From positions 1 through 40,568 of the forward strand of contig CACLUD010000005.1 of the NCBI GenBank assembly GCA_902609995.1: 40,568 nucleotides of DNA, written 5' to 3'. The position numbers and the translations under genes are program-made. Shown here piece after piece: positions 9,737-19,433 of the stretch. Below the pieces are notes generated by a model, which did not search any database, was not told the origin of the DNA, and saw only the letters and a list, made by a program, of their open reading frames with translations. This DNA is from an uncultured Prochlorococcus sp. (GTDB lineage: Bacteria; Cyanobacteriota; Cyanobacteriia; PCC-6307; Cyanobiaceae). Numbering within the stretch: the stretch's first letter is position 1; each line of letters opens with the position of its first letter.

Positions 9737-10015
9737 ATGAATCCTAATAAACTCAAAATTAGATTAAATGAAATTGCTGAAGTAAATCCAGCCTTAACTT
9801 GCTATCACAGGGAAGACCCTGCTCCCGTATTGCCATTGAGAGAAGAACCTGATTTACTTTCTTGGCTAGAAAAAACAGGCAGACTTGTAACTGAAAAAGA
9901 TGGAGATTCTCAAGAGATAAGTACAATTGAAGAAGAAGAACTTTCAGCCTTAATGGGAGAAAAAGAAGATTATAAAACCGAAGAAGACGTTTCAAATGAT
10001 GATTGGGAAGACTAG
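9737..10015 (+). CDS. DUF3134 family small acidic protein
   Basis: A 92-residue conserved cyanobacterial protein of unknown function. The middle has the family-like stretch PVLPLREEPDLLSWLEKTGRL (about residues 30-50), followed by a strongly acidic tail (EEEELSALMG, then EDVSNDDWED). There is no signal peptide or membrane segment, so it should be cytoplasmic. The DUF3134 assignment is from memory of the family pattern. Its 3' end overlaps the start of mraY by 20 bases, which suggests translational coupling and a shared mRNA. A link to cell-wall synthesis would be inference only. Confidence 0.75.
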   Translation: MNPNKLKIRLNEIAEVNPALTCYHREDPAPVLPLREEPDLLSWLEKTGRLVTEKDGDSQEISTIEEEELSALMGEKEDYKTEEDVSNDDWED

Positions 10016-11075
10016 ATCACTAACTTTTACATCATTATTTTTTTTAATTGTAATTTCATTAATAGTAAATTCCTATATTTTCAATAGTTTACTAATAATA
10101 AATATTTTTCTGATATCTAGTTTAATTTCCTTTGTACTAACAAAATACGGTTTAAAGATAATTAGACAATTAAATTTATTACAAAATATAAGATTTGAAG
10201 GTCCATCTCTTCATTTTAATAAGACAAATACTCCTACGATGGGTGGAATATTTATTATTTTGCCATTTTTATTACTACTATTAATAGTTAATAATAGCTT
10301 TGAATCTATAGGTATATTATTGTTATTTTTTTGTACTATAAGTTTTTTTGTTATAGGATTTTTAGACGATTATTTAAGTATTGCAAACAAAAAAAATACA
10401 GGTTTAAAATCTAATGAAAAATTTACATTACAAGCTTTAATTGCAGTTCTATTTATCATATTTGCAAGTCAAAGCAATTATATTAACCCTTTGATTACTA
10501 TATCTAATAATTGGAGTATAGATACTAATATAGTAATTTACCCTATCTGTTTTTTAACTTTAGTAGGTTTAAGTAATGCAGTAAATTTGACTGACGGCCT
10601 GGACGGATTAGCTGCTGGATGTAGCACAATAGTTTTTTTTGGACTTGGTACAGAAATATTGATTAAAGGTCAAAAAGATTTAGTAGTTTATAGTCTTATT
10701 TCCTATGCAATGTCAGGATTCTGCATAGGTTTTCTAAAATACAACAAATATCCCGCAAAGATATTTATGGGAGATACTGGATCATTAACAATTGGTGCAG
10801 CGTTAGGATCAATTTCAATATTAACAAATAGTTTTTTTACATTATTTATTATCTCAGGAATATTTGTTATTGAAGTTATATCAGTAATAATTCAGGTAGG
10901 TTTTTTTAAAATCACCAAAAAAGTTCTTAAAACTGGGAAAAGAATCTTTTTAATGACACCAATTCATCATCATTTTGAACTAAAGGGTATCAAGGAAGAA
11001 AAAATAGTTGAAAACTTCTGGAAAGTAAACATATTACTCGTTGTTTTCGGTATAGTTTTAAAAATAAATCTTTGA
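9996..11075 (+). CDS. mraY: Phospho-N-acetylmuramoyl-pentapeptide transferase
   Basis: Integral membrane enzyme that makes lipid I by moving phospho-MurNAc-pentapeptide from UDP onto undecaprenyl phosphate. The 359 residues match the family. Motifs are TPTMGG, FLDDY with the catalytic aspartates, NAVNLTDGLDGLAAG, IFMGDTGSL and the C-terminal MTPIHHHFELKG. About ten hydrophobic segments are visible. The start may be ATG 9996 or the adjacent ATG 9999; both lie inside the end of the DUF3134 gene. mraY stands apart from the mur/fts cell-wall cluster found in many other bacteria. Confidence 0.96.
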   Translation: MMIGKTRSLTFTSLFFLIVISLIVNSYIFNSLLIINIFLISSLISFVLTKYGLKIIRQLNLLQNIRFEGPSLHFNKTNTPTMGGIFIILPFLLLLLIVNNSFESIGILLLFFCTISFFVIGFLDDYLSIANKKNTGLKSNEKFTLQALIAVLFIIFASQSNYINPLITISNNWSIDTNIVIYPICFLTLVGLSNAVNLTDGLDGLAAGCSTIVFFGLGTEILIKGQKDLVVYSLISYAMSGFCIGFLKYNKYPAKIFMGDTGSLTIGAALGSISILTNSFFTLFIISGIFVIEVISVIIQVGFFKITKKVLKTGKRIFLMTPIHHHFELKGIKEEKIVENFWKVNILLVVFGIVLKINL

Positions 11076-11085
11076 ATTATTCAGT

Positions 11086-11346
11086 ATGAGTTTCTTTACT
11101 TGGAAGGATGACGGCTTAACAAGTGACTGTGTCAGTCTTGATGCAATGGCTTCTCGATTTGAAGAGACAGCTAAGTTAATAAAAAAATTATCTGAAAAAG
11201 GCTTTAAATTAAAAAAAACGCAAAAAAATCAATTAATCATTCATTCTGATCCACAAATTTTTAATCAATGGGGTTTTATAAGTGAGGAACTACCTTTCAA
11301 ACAACTTTCTTTGATTCCAGATGATGACACCATAGTCGATTTTTGA
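11086..11346 (+). CDS. Conserved picocyanobacterial protein, unknown function
   Basis: An 86-residue soluble protein. It starts MSFFTWKDDG, has a predicted helix with SLDAMASRFEETAKLIKKL, then a Lys-rich turn and the late WGFISEELPFKQLSLI. I recall similar short proteins in marine Synechococcus but know no function. It starts 10 bases after mraY, so it likely belongs to that operon. Its last 82 bases lie opposite the end of the sucrose-phosphate-synthase-like gene. Both frames look real, because the WGFISEE/QLSLI block lies just upstream of or at the edge of the overlap. Only about the last 27 residues are in the shared part. Confidence 0.75.
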   Translation: MSFFTWKDDGLTSDCVSLDAMASRFEETAKLIKKLSEKGFKLKKTQKNQLIIHSDPQIFNQWGFISEELPFKQLSLIPDDDTIVDF

Positions 11347-12671
11347 TATTGACCTTGCAAGATTGATAAATACTTTCTGACATGAGTATTCCAACTAAAA
11401 TGTCTATGAACTCCTTCGATTCCATTTCTACTCCATAATTTCCATTGAGAACTGTTTGAAATACCTTTTTCAAGAGCAATTTTTAACTTATTAATGTCAG
11501 TTACATCTACTAATAGACCATTTTCACATTTTGCATGAATTTCTTTAGGACCTCCATCATCTGTAGCAATAATCGGTAAACCAGATGAAGAAGCTTCAAG
11601 CAATGTTAAGCCAAAAGGTTCTGTAAGGGCAGGATTGACAAATAATCCTCCCTTACTAGCTGCCCATCTATATAAAGAAGGAATATTTGTTGGAGAATGT
11701 TTTTTAGGATAAGCCACTTTTCCATATAAATTATATTTGTCTATCATTTCAAAAATCTTTTGAAAGACATCTCTTTGTTGAGAATCAAGTTTAGATGTGT
11801 TATCTCTACAACCTAAAACTAAAATTAAGTTAGTTTTTCTTTTTAATTTTTCTGATCGTCCATAAGCTTCAACTAAAGAAGGAATATTTTTTCTTCTTAC
11901 TGCTCTAGAAATAGACAATATAGGAGGCTTTCTTAAGTCTTTCAAAAAGGGAAGCATCATATTATCAATTTCAGAGGTCTCGGTTGTTGAATGAATATGA
12001 TGAAATTTAGTATGATCAACTCCAGGAGCAATAACTTTTGATTTTTCAGATGAAAAAGAGTGATATTGAGAATATTGATATACAGATTCTTGTTTAGTGC
12101 TTGTCACAACGATATCCGCATGTTTTAAAGACTCTTCTTCTGCATTTATTCTTTCGCTAATACAGTAAAGCTTTTCAATTTGATTAATTTTTAAACCAGC
12201 CTCAAGTAATTTTCTTTTTTTCTCTCTTCCTAAAGAATGACCTGTGAAGATAAAAGGTACTTTTAAAGCTTGACTTAATCTAACTCCCACATAACCAGCA
12301 TCTGAATAATGAGCATGGATAAAGCTTGGCTTATTTTCGCGTTTTTGATAATACTGAATAAGATTTTGAGTTAGTTCGTCTAAGTAAGGCCAAAATAATT
12401 CTTTTCTTAAGTACTTATTGGGTCCAAATTGAAATCTTAAAATTCGTGCTCCCGGTGCAATAAATTCATGCTCTTTTGAATAAGAACTATCAATTTTATT
12501 ATCTTTAATGAGACGAGTAACTAAATCAACTTGATCAACCTCAGAAGTATTAGCCAAGCTTTTTACCAATTCCAAAACATATTGCGTTTGACCACCAGTG
12601 TCTGAATCTCTACCTAATTCAAGGCTATTAGAACGTATTAAACCATGCAAATGTAAATATAAAAATTTCAA
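11265..12671 (-). CDS. Sucrose-phosphate synthase-like GT4 glycosyltransferase (no phosphatase domain)
   Basis: A 468-residue GT-B fold glycosyltransferase. Blocks matching sucrose-phosphate synthase are LGRDSDTGGQTQYVLELVK near the N-terminus, IHAHYSDAGYVG, FTGHSLGREK, PILSISRAVRRKNI and the nucleotide-sugar-binding EPFGLTLLEASSSGLPI followed by TDDGGPKEI. SPS makes sucrose-6-phosphate from UDP-glucose and fructose-6-phosphate; sucrose is a compatible solute in marine picocyanobacteria. Several cyanobacterial SPS proteins carry a C-terminal HAD-type phosphatase domain (about 700 residues in all), and none is present here. A separate phosphatase would then be needed. Another sugar acceptor is possible. 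The 3' end overlaps a convergent small gene by 82 bases. Confidence 0.8.
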   Translation of the reverse strand: MKFLYLHLHGLIRSNSLELGRDSDTGGQTQYVLELVKSLANTSEVDQVDLVTRLIKDNKIDSSYSKEHEFIAPGARILRFQFGPNKYLRKELFWPYLDELTQNLIQYYQKRENKPSFIHAHYSDAGYVGVRLSQALKVPFIFTGHSLGREKKRKLLEAGLKINQIEKLYCISERINAEEESLKHADIVVTSTKQESVYQYSQYHSFSSEKSKVIAPGVDHTKFHHIHSTTETSEIDNMMLPFLKDLRKPPILSISRAVRRKNIPSLVEAYGRSEKLKRKTNLILVLGCRDNTSKLDSQQRDVFQKIFEMIDKYNLYGKVAYPKKHSPTNIPSLYRWAASKGGLFVNPALTEPFGLTLLEASSSGLPIIATDDGGPKEIHAKCENGLLVDVTDINKLKIALEKGISNSSQWKLWSRNGIEGVHRHFSWNTHVRKYLSILQGQYQKSTMVSSSGIKESCLKGSSSLIKPH

Positions 12672-12692
12672 ACTAATTTAGCATTTCAAATT

Positions 12693-12711
12693 ACCTTATT
12701 ACTATTAAGGT
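12693..12711. promoter_or_regulatory. Short inverted repeat upstream of the SPS-like gene
   Basis: ACCTTA (12693-12698) and TAAGGT (12706-12711) flank a 7-base spacer. It lies 21 bases upstream of the SPS-like start codon, inside the 201-base gap that also holds the region downstream of uvrA. It could be an operator or a 5'UTR stem. I see nothing else assignable in the gap 12672-12872. Confidence 0.25.
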
Positions 12712-12872
12712 GCATTTAAACGTAGAAATATTAAGAAAGCATTATGATTTATTATTTTGAAAAAGTTATAACTACCAAAAGTCAAGCTATGGTTAATTTT
12801 TTACAATTTAATAATAAAATGAATATACAAATTATATATTAACAATACGAAGAAATATAACTGATTAAAAGC

Positions 12873-15773
12873 TTAATTTAGAGCTTCTTTTAAATATTTA
12901 GCTGTATAACTTGTTGAATGCTTTGCAACATCTTCTGGTGTACCCTCGACTATAATCTCTCCGCCTTTATCACCTCCATCAGGTCCAAGATCAATTATCC
13001 AGTCTGAACATCTAATAACGTCTAAATTATGCTCAATTACAACTACGGAATTACCTTTATCTACTAAACGTTGAATAACATCCATTAATTTATGAACATC
13101 ATAAAAACTTAACCCAGTTGTTGGCTCATCAATTAAATACAAAGTTTTTCCAGTAGCTCTTTTAGATAATTCAGTTGCTAATTTTACTCTTTGTGCTTCA
13201 CCACCAGATAATGTTGGAGCTGGCTGGCCTAACTTCACGTAACCAAGACCTACATCTACTAATGTAGATAATCTATCAGCTGCTTGCGGGATCGCGGAAA
13301 AAGTTTCTGCAGCCTGCTCAACAGTCATTTCTAAAACATCAGAAATATTAAAGCCTTTGTATTTCACTTGAAGAGTTTCTCTATTAAAACGAGCTCCCTT
13401 ACACACATCGCATTGAACATAGACATCAGGTAAAAAATTCATTTCAATTACATTTACTCCTTGTCCTCGACAAGCTTCACATCTACCACCTTTTACATTA
13501 AAACTGAATTGCCCAGCTTGATAACCTCTGGCTTTAGCTTCTACAGTCGCAGTAAATAACTGTCTAATTGGATCAAAAGCCCCTGTATAAGTTGCAGGGT
13601 TTGATCTAGGCGTTCTTCCAATAGGAGATTGATCAATAACAATTACCTTATCTATAGCTTTTATCCCTTTTAACTCTTTAACACCTTTAGGGAAAGGTAC
13701 TTTTAAACCAAGTGAATGACTAAGCGCAGGATGTAATAATTCATTAACTAATGTACTTTTTCCACTTCCACTCACTCCGGTTACGGAGACTAATCTCCCC
13801 AAAGGAAATTCAACTGATATATCTTTTAAATTATTTTTAACGCAGTTATTTAAAATTAAACTTTTCTTGACCGAAGATCTACGTTCTTTTGGAGTAGGAA
13901 TCGATTTTCTTCCACTGAGATATGCTCCAGTTAATGACTTGTTTGAGTTTAAAACATCTTCAAATGAACCTTTTGCAATAATTTCCCCTCCATAAACTCC
14001 TGCACCTGGTCCAATATCCACTAAGTAATCAGCTGATTTCATAGTATCTTCATCATGTTCAACAACAACAAGAGTGTTTCCCAAATCTCTGAGATCTTTT
14101 AAAGTTTCCAGCAATCTATCATTATCCCTTTGGTGTAAACCTATACTGGGTTCATCCAATACATATAAAACACCAGTTAAGCCAGCTCCAATTTGAGTTG
14201 CTAATCTTATACGTTGTGCTTCTCCTCCCGATAGAGTCATAGCTGGTCTATCTAAAGTTAAATAATCTAAACCAACATTAATTAGAAACTTTAAGCGCAG
14301 TCGAATTTCTTTTAAAACTAATTCACCTATTTGCTTTTGTTTCTCAGATAAAGAAATATTTTCTTTTATATTTTTACTTAGCCCCATTATCTTCTCAATA
14401 TGACATAAAGTTTCTGAAACACTAATAGAGGTCAAATCAGTAATACTGTAAGGTCCAACCTTAACGGCAAGTGCTTCTGGTTTTAATCTTTTACCAGAAC
14501 ATGTTTTACAAGGAACTAAGTCTAAATATTTTTCAAGCTTTTGTTTAACTGATTCTCCATTAGTTTCGATTAATTGCCTTTCTAAAATTGGCAAGATTCC
14601 TTCAAAAGGTCTTTCAAAACCACTAGAACCGTTAAAGCGACTATCAGCTTGAATTACAATTGGCTTATCAGATCCAGAAAGTAAGACATTTTTTTGTAAA
14701 TCACTCAAATCTTTCCATGGGGTTTTTAATTCAAAACCATAAGCTTGGCCAACTGAATAAAGTAATGAAAAATAATAAGTATTATCTTTTTCACTCCAGG
14801 GAGCTATAGCCGCGTAAACAGGTAAAGAAGGGTCAGGTATTACTCTATCTGCTGTAAATTTTTTTAAATATCCAATACCATGGCAATCAGAGCAGGCACC
14901 GTAGGGACTATTAAAAGAAAATAGTCTTGGAGACAACTCTTCAACAATAGATCCGTGAATTGGACATGCATAATTCTCTGAATATAACTTTTCTTTATCT
15001 AAATTCGGAGGTAAAGTTTCGCCTTTTTTTGGAACAACTTCTACGATAGAAAGCCCATCCCCTCTTTTAAGACAAGTTTGTAAAGAATCATTTAATCTTT
15101 CCTGGATTCCCTCTCTCGCAATCAATCGATCAACTACTACCTCGATATTATGAGTATGATTTTTGTCTAATTCAATACTATCTGCAAGTTCCCTTACCTC
15201 ACCATTAATTCTTACTCGAGCAAAACCTTCTGCTGCTAATCCACTAAGTAATTTTGCATGAGTTCCTTTTTTACCTCTTACAACAGGTGCAAGTAATTGA
15301 TATCTTGTTCCTTCAGGTAGTAAAACTATTTGATCAACCATTTCATCAATTGTTTGTGGAGCTATAGGTAAACCACAATGGTGACAATGAGGTTCTCCAG
15401 CTCGCCCAAATAATAATCTTAAATAATCTTGTATCTCAGTTACAGTTCCAACAGTTGATCGTGGATTATGACTCGTTGATTTTTGATCTATGGATATAGC
15501 AGGTGATAATCCCTCAATATTGTCTACATCTGGTTTATCAACTTGACCTAAAAATTGTCTTGCATAAGCAGACAGGCTTTCTACATATCTTCTTTGACCT
15601 TCAGCAAAAATAGTGTCAAAAGCTAAAGAGCTCTTGCCACTACCACTTACACCTGTAAAAACAATAAATTTATTTCTTGGAAGAGTTAAATCTATATTTT
15701 TTAAATTATGCTGTCGAGCACCTCGAATCTTTATTGAATTATCTTCATTAATACCAATATTTTTTTTAACCAT
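12873..15773 (-). CDS. uvrA: UvrABC system protein A (excinuclease ATPase)
   Basis: Damage-sensing ATPase of nucleotide excision repair; loads UvrB on lesions. The 966 residues are full length. It is a tandem ABC protein: the first Walker A GVSGSGKSSL is at residues 41-50, with FAEGQRRYVESLSAYARQFL just after. It also has a CHHCGLP zinc-binding pair, the ACSDCHGIGYL region, a first LSGGEAQRIRLATQ signature, a second Walker A GVSGSGKSTLVNEL and the zinc module CEACRGQG...CDVCKGARF. The second LSGGEAQRVKLATEL signature precedes LIDEPTTGLS. It is a high-value repair gene for a surface-ocean organism exposed to UV. recN lies 54 bases upstream on the same strand, so the two may be co-transcribed. 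Confidence 0.98.
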   Translation of the reverse strand: MVKKNIGINEDNSIKIRGARQHNLKNIDLTLPRNKFIVFTGVSGSGKSSLAFDTIFAEGQRRYVESLSAYARQFLGQVDKPDVDNIEGLSPAISIDQKSTSHNPRSTVGTVTEIQDYLRLLFGRAGEPHCHHCGLPIAPQTIDEMVDQIVLLPEGTRYQLLAPVVRGKKGTHAKLLSGLAAEGFARVRINGEVRELADSIELDKNHTHNIEVVVDRLIAREGIQERLNDSLQTCLKRGDGLSIVEVVPKKGETLPPNLDKEKLYSENYACPIHGSIVEELSPRLFSFNSPYGACSDCHGIGYLKKFTADRVIPDPSLPVYAAIAPWSEKDNTYYFSLLYSVGQAYGFELKTPWKDLSDLQKNVLLSGSDKPIVIQADSRFNGSSGFERPFEGILPILERQLIETNGESVKQKLEKYLDLVPCKTCSGKRLKPEALAVKVGPYSITDLTSISVSETLCHIEKIMGLSKNIKENISLSEKQKQIGELVLKEIRLRLKFLINVGLDYLTLDRPAMTLSGGEAQRIRLATQIGAGLTGVLYVLDEPSIGLHQRDNDRLLETLKDLRDLGNTLVVVEHDEDTMKSADYLVDIGPGAGVYGGEIIAKGSFEDVLNSNKSLTGAYLSGRKSIPTPKERRSSVKKSLILNNCVKNNLKDISVEFPLGRLVSVTGVSGSGKSTLVNELLHPALSHSLGLKVPFPKGVKELKGIKAIDKVIVIDQSPIGRTPRSNPATYTGAFDPIRQLFTATVEAKARGYQAGQFSFNVKGGRCEACRGQGVNVIEMNFLPDVYVQCDVCKGARFNRETLQVKYKGFNISDVLEMTVEQAAETFSAIPQAADRLSTLVDVGLGYVKLGQPAPTLSGGEAQRVKLATELSKRATGKTLYLIDEPTTGLSFYDVHKLMDVIQRLVDKGNSVVVIEHNLDVIRCSDWIIDLGPDGGDKGGEIIVEGTPEDVAKHSTSYTAKYLKEALN

Positions 15774-15827
15774 GCTTAAATCTTAAAATGATTTAAAGAA
15801 CACCTAGTATAGTGCAATTTTTTTAAT

Positions 15828-17507
15828 TTATGCGGCTGCTCTGTCTATAAGTGTCGATGCATAATTATTTGCTTCACTAAAACCACCTCCTATGAGTTCA
15901 ATTAACTCATTTTGTCTTTCTTTTTTTGTTATTAATTTCGAAATAGAAGTAAAAGTTATACCATTTATAAAATTTTTCTTTACTTTAAAATGAGTATTTG
16001 CAGTTGCCGCTAAAGAAGGCTGATGAGTAATACACAAAACCTGCCTTTCTTTTGCAGTCAGTTTTATTAAATCCACTAAAGAATGTAATGATTTTCCACT
16101 TAAACCATTATCGATTTCATCTAAGAAAAAAGTGTTAGGTTTTTGAGAAATGCTAGATTTTATAGCTAATAAAAATCTTGACATTTCTCCACCAGAAATA
16201 ACTTTAGATAATGAAGCTAACTTTTGATCAGGATTTGCGGAAAAAAGGAAGTCTATATTTTCGTTGCCTTCTGAAGAAGGTGTAACTTTTGAGAAGTCAA
16301 TTGAAAAATCAGCATTTTCTAATCCTAAATTTTTCAAAATAGAAATTACAGAATCTTGAAGCTTATTAGCAGTTTCTCTTCTTTGAAAAGACTGAATCTT
16401 AAAAAGGGTATTTAAGTTAGATTGCAAATTATTAATTTGAATATCCAACTTCTTAATCTCTTCCTCAAATAAATTTGTATCTATAAATGTTTTTAATTCG
16501 TCTTTCTTCAAAATCAATTTTGGAAGTTCTAAAGAAAAAGTTCGCTCTAAATTTTGCAAATAAAATAACCTTTTTTGAACTTCTTCCAAACTAATATCCT
16601 CATTTTCAAGTTCATCCGAATATTCTGTTAAAGCAAAAATTAAATTTTCTACATCACTTTGAATATTTATTAAATTTTCATATAAATCTTTAATCTTAGA
16701 ATCAAATTGAATAACTTTACTTAATTGTTTAATTGATTGAGCAATTAAATGACTTATTGATGGAAAATCATTATTAAAACTATTTAAATTATCAAGTGAT
16801 AATTGAATAGAGTTATTGATGTCAAAATTATTCGAAAGTCGCAATTCCTTTGATTGTAATTCAAAAATTTCATCACCTGAATTTAAATTAGCTTCTTCCA
16901 ATAATTTATACATCTCTTTAATTGCAAAATTATTTTCTTCTTTCTGTTTATATGATTGCATCATGTCTTCTCTCTTTTTTCTAAGATTCTGAAATTCTTG
17001 CCATGTATTCTTAATTTGAAAATTTATCGTCTTTAATTTTTTAGAACCTAAATCATCAATTATTGATCTTCTGTAGTCTTGATTATCATATAAAACGCTA
17101 TCAGATTGACCAGCGAAATCTACTAACAATAAACCTAACTCTTGCAGAAGTTTTTTACTAATAGAAAAATTATTTATCGTAAATTTTGTAAGTATTTTAT
17201 TATGTTTTATATAAGATTTTCTTTTTACGAAGATTTCTCCCGAAATTTTGTAAAAACCAACTCTCGAGAGCCAATCAGTGACTTGAGAAGAATTTGAAAA
17301 TTTCGCCTCAATCAAACATTCTTCTTTTCCTGGACGAATTAAGCGATTTAAAGGTATATTAGATCCACCGAATAAAACATTTAAGGAATCTAAAATCAGG
17401 GATTTTCCTGATCCTGAATCTCCAGTGAATATATTCAAACCTTTTTCGAAATTAATTTCTATAATTTCTATTAAGGCAATATTTTTTAAACTTAATTGAA
17501 TTAACAT
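15828..17507 (-). CDS. recN: DNA repair protein RecN
   Basis: SMC-like ATPase for double-strand break repair. The 559 residues are near the family length. The Walker A FTGDSGSGKSLILDSLN lies around residue 30, with N-terminal ABC features such as LLVDFAGQSD. A long coiled-coil centre of charged heptads covers about residues 150-370. The ABC signature VISGGEMSRFLLAIK, Walker B FFLDEIDNGLSG and the switch region CITHQPSLAA follow. Walker A has DSGSGKS where many RecN have ETGAGKS. It lies upstream of uvrA and is divergent from the ABC1 kinase gene (69 bases). No LexA-type palindrome was obvious upstream. Confidence 0.95.
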   Translation of the reverse strand: MLIQLSLKNIALIEIIEINFEKGLNIFTGDSGSGKSLILDSLNVLFGGSNIPLNRLIRPGKEECLIEAKFSNSSQVTDWLSRVGFYKISGEIFVKRKSYIKHNKILTKFTINNFSISKKLLQELGLLLVDFAGQSDSVLYDNQDYRRSIIDDLGSKKLKTINFQIKNTWQEFQNLRKKREDMMQSYKQKEENNFAIKEMYKLLEEANLNSGDEIFELQSKELRLSNNFDINNSIQLSLDNLNSFNNDFPSISHLIAQSIKQLSKVIQFDSKIKDLYENLINIQSDVENLIFALTEYSDELENEDISLEEVQKRLFYLQNLERTFSLELPKLILKKDELKTFIDTNLFEEEIKKLDIQINNLQSNLNTLFKIQSFQRRETANKLQDSVISILKNLGLENADFSIDFSKVTPSSEGNENIDFLFSANPDQKLASLSKVISGGEMSRFLLAIKSSISQKPNTFFLDEIDNGLSGKSLHSLVDLIKLTAKERQVLCITHQPSLAATANTHFKVKKNFINGITFTSISKLITKKERQNELIELIGGGFSEANNYASTLIDRAAA

Positions 17508-17576
17508 GATAATTCTTTCATACAGAAAAATTAACTTCTTTTTGAAGAAAATAAAAGGGTTTAAATAAATAAAGTT

Positions 17577-19433
17577 ATGAATGAAGATTATACAGATTTT
17601 ATTGAAGCATCAGGATTACTAAAATATGATCCTGAAATAATTTCAAAAATTTATCAAAAAAATCCTAGTCGACTATTCAAAAGACTTTGGCAGACCTTAA
17701 TACCAATACTTGTATATATAATTTCAGTTGGATGGGATAAATTAACAGGACAATTAAAAAAAGAATCGAAGGCAAGATTTAGGGCAAAACAACTAACGAA
17801 TTTACTAGTAGAATTAGGCCCTGCATTCGTTAAAGCAGGGCAAGCTTTATCAACCAGACCAGATATTATTCCTGTTGTTCTTCTTGAAGAGCTATCTGAA
17901 CTTCAAGATCAATTACCTGGATTTGATGGAAATAAGGCAATGGAATTAATAGAAGAAGATTTAAACAAAAAAATTGATGAGATTTTTTTAACTATTGATA
18001 AAAAACCTATTTCTGCAGCATCTTTAGGACAAGTTCATAAAGCTGTCCTCAAAAACAAGGAAATTGTTGCTGTAAAAGTTCAAAGGCCAGGTTTAAGAGA
18101 ACAAATCACACTTGACTTATACATAGTTAGGAATATTGCTAATTGGTTAAAAAACAATATTGGACTTATAAGAAGTGATCTTGTTGCTTTAATTGATGAA
18201 TTAGGAAAGAGAGTTTTTGAAGAAATGGATTATTTAAATGAAGCTGAAAATGCTGAAAAATTTAGAAACCTGCATCTCCATAACTCAAAAATTGCTGTAC
18301 CAAAAATCTATAAAGAAACCACATCACGAAGAGTATTAACCATGGAATGGATAGATGGAACAAAGCTAACTGATCTTGAGAGCGTTAAAAATTTAGGTAT
18401 TGATCCTGATGAAATGATTGAAATTGGAGTGCAGTGTAGTTTAGAGCAATTATTAGAGCATGGTTTTTTTCATGCTGACCCACATCCGGGAAATTTATTA
18501 GCTTTGGAAGATGGAAGATTATGTTATTTAGATTTCGGGATGATGAGTGAAGTAACTAGAAGCTCCAGATCTGGTTTAATTCAAGCAGTAGTCCATCTTG
18601 TAAATAAAAATTTTGATAAATTATCCCAAGATTTTGTTAAGTTAGGTTTCCTTTCAAAAGAAGTTAATCTTGAACCTATTGTTCCAGCTTTTCAAGATGT
18701 ATTTGTAAATGCAGTAGAGCTTGGGGTATCAAAAATGGATTTCAAAAGTGTAACTGACGACATGTCAGGAGTTATGTATAAATTTCCCTTTCAGTTACCA
18801 CCATATTATGCTCTTATAATTAGATCTCTACTAACTTTAGAAGGAATTGCTTTAAGTGTAGATCCTGATTTTAAAATACTTGGTGCGGCTTATCCCTATT
18901 TTGCAAGAAGATTAATGGAAGACCCTGATCCCCAATTGAGAGAGAGTTTAAAAGAAATGCTTTTTGATAACAAACAATTTAAATGGGACCGATTAGAAGA
19001 TTTACTTTCTAATGCTGCAAAACAAACCAATCTCGATTTAGAAAAACTTCTTGATGAAGTTATAAATCTCCTATTTTCTACAAAAGGTGGCTTTTTAAGA
19101 GATGAAATTATTAATGGTTTGACTAGTCAAATAGACTTGATAAATTTAAATTTATTAAAAAGCGTCAATAATTACCTTCCGAAGTCAATAAAATTAGATT
19201 TCGCTAAAGACAAGAATAATATAAATGATTTAATATTAACCATTGAACCGTTCAAAAACTTTTTAGAAATCATACAAAAGATACCAGGATATTCAATTGA
19301 TATTTTTTTAAAAAGAGTGCCAAGACTTATGAATGAGCCATATACAAGAGAAATGAGTTTTAAAATAGCGAAAAAAGTAACAGAAAAAAGTGTAGTCAGA
19401 CTTGTAAAAATTGCTGCTGGCGAAACAATTTAA
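17577..19433 (+). CDS. ABC1/UbiB-family atypical kinase
   Basis: A 618-residue member of the ABC1/ADCK/UbiB family. Diagnostic blocks are VKAGQALSTRPDIIP (the KxGQ motif), the Ala-rich loop ISAASLGQVHKA that replaces a kinase P-loop, the lysine in VAVKVQRPG, EEMDYLNEAENAEKF, and the catalytic HADPHPGN with YLDFGMM (DFG-like). Family members support quinone synthesis or lipid homeostasis; cyanobacteria and plastids have several, so the target here (plastoquinone, tocopherol-like or lipid) is unknown. The C-terminal region of about 150 residues is less conserved. The DUF1400 gene begins at the base after its TAA, and thrC follows, suggesting one transcript. Confidence 0.93.
   Translation: MNEDYTDFIEASGLLKYDPEIISKIYQKNPSRLFKRLWQTLIPILVYIISVGWDKLTGQLKKESKARFRAKQLTNLLVELGPAFVKAGQALSTRPDIIPVVLLEELSELQDQLPGFDGNKAMELIEEDLNKKIDEIFLTIDKKPISAASLGQVHKAVLKNKEIVAVKVQRPGLREQITLDLYIVRNIANWLKNNIGLIRSDLVALIDELGKRVFEEMDYLNEAENAEKFRNLHLHNSKIAVPKIYKETTSRRVLTMEWIDGTKLTDLESVKNLGIDPDEMIEIGVQCSLEQLLEHGFFHADPHPGNLLALEDGRLCYLDFGMMSEVTRSSRSGLIQAVVHLVNKNFDKLSQDFVKLGFLSKEVNLEPIVPAFQDVFVNAVELGVSKMDFKSVTDDMSGVMYKFPFQLPPYYALIIRSLLTLEGIALSVDPDFKILGAAYPYFARRLMEDPDPQLRESLKEMLFDNKQFKWDRLEDLLSNAAKQTNLDLEKLLDEVINLLFSTKGGFLRDEIINGLTSQIDLINLNLLKSVNNYLPKSIKLDFAKDKNNINDLILTIEPFKNFLEIIQKIPGYSIDIFLKRVPRLMNEPYTREMSFKIAKKVTEKSVVRLVKIAAGETI

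Noticed and set aside
11297..11479. 60-codon minus-strand frame at the 3' end of the SPS-like gene
   Set aside because: It is an alternative frame of the glycosyltransferase C-terminus. I considered a frameshift that would extend the enzyme, but it carries no HAD phosphatase motif.
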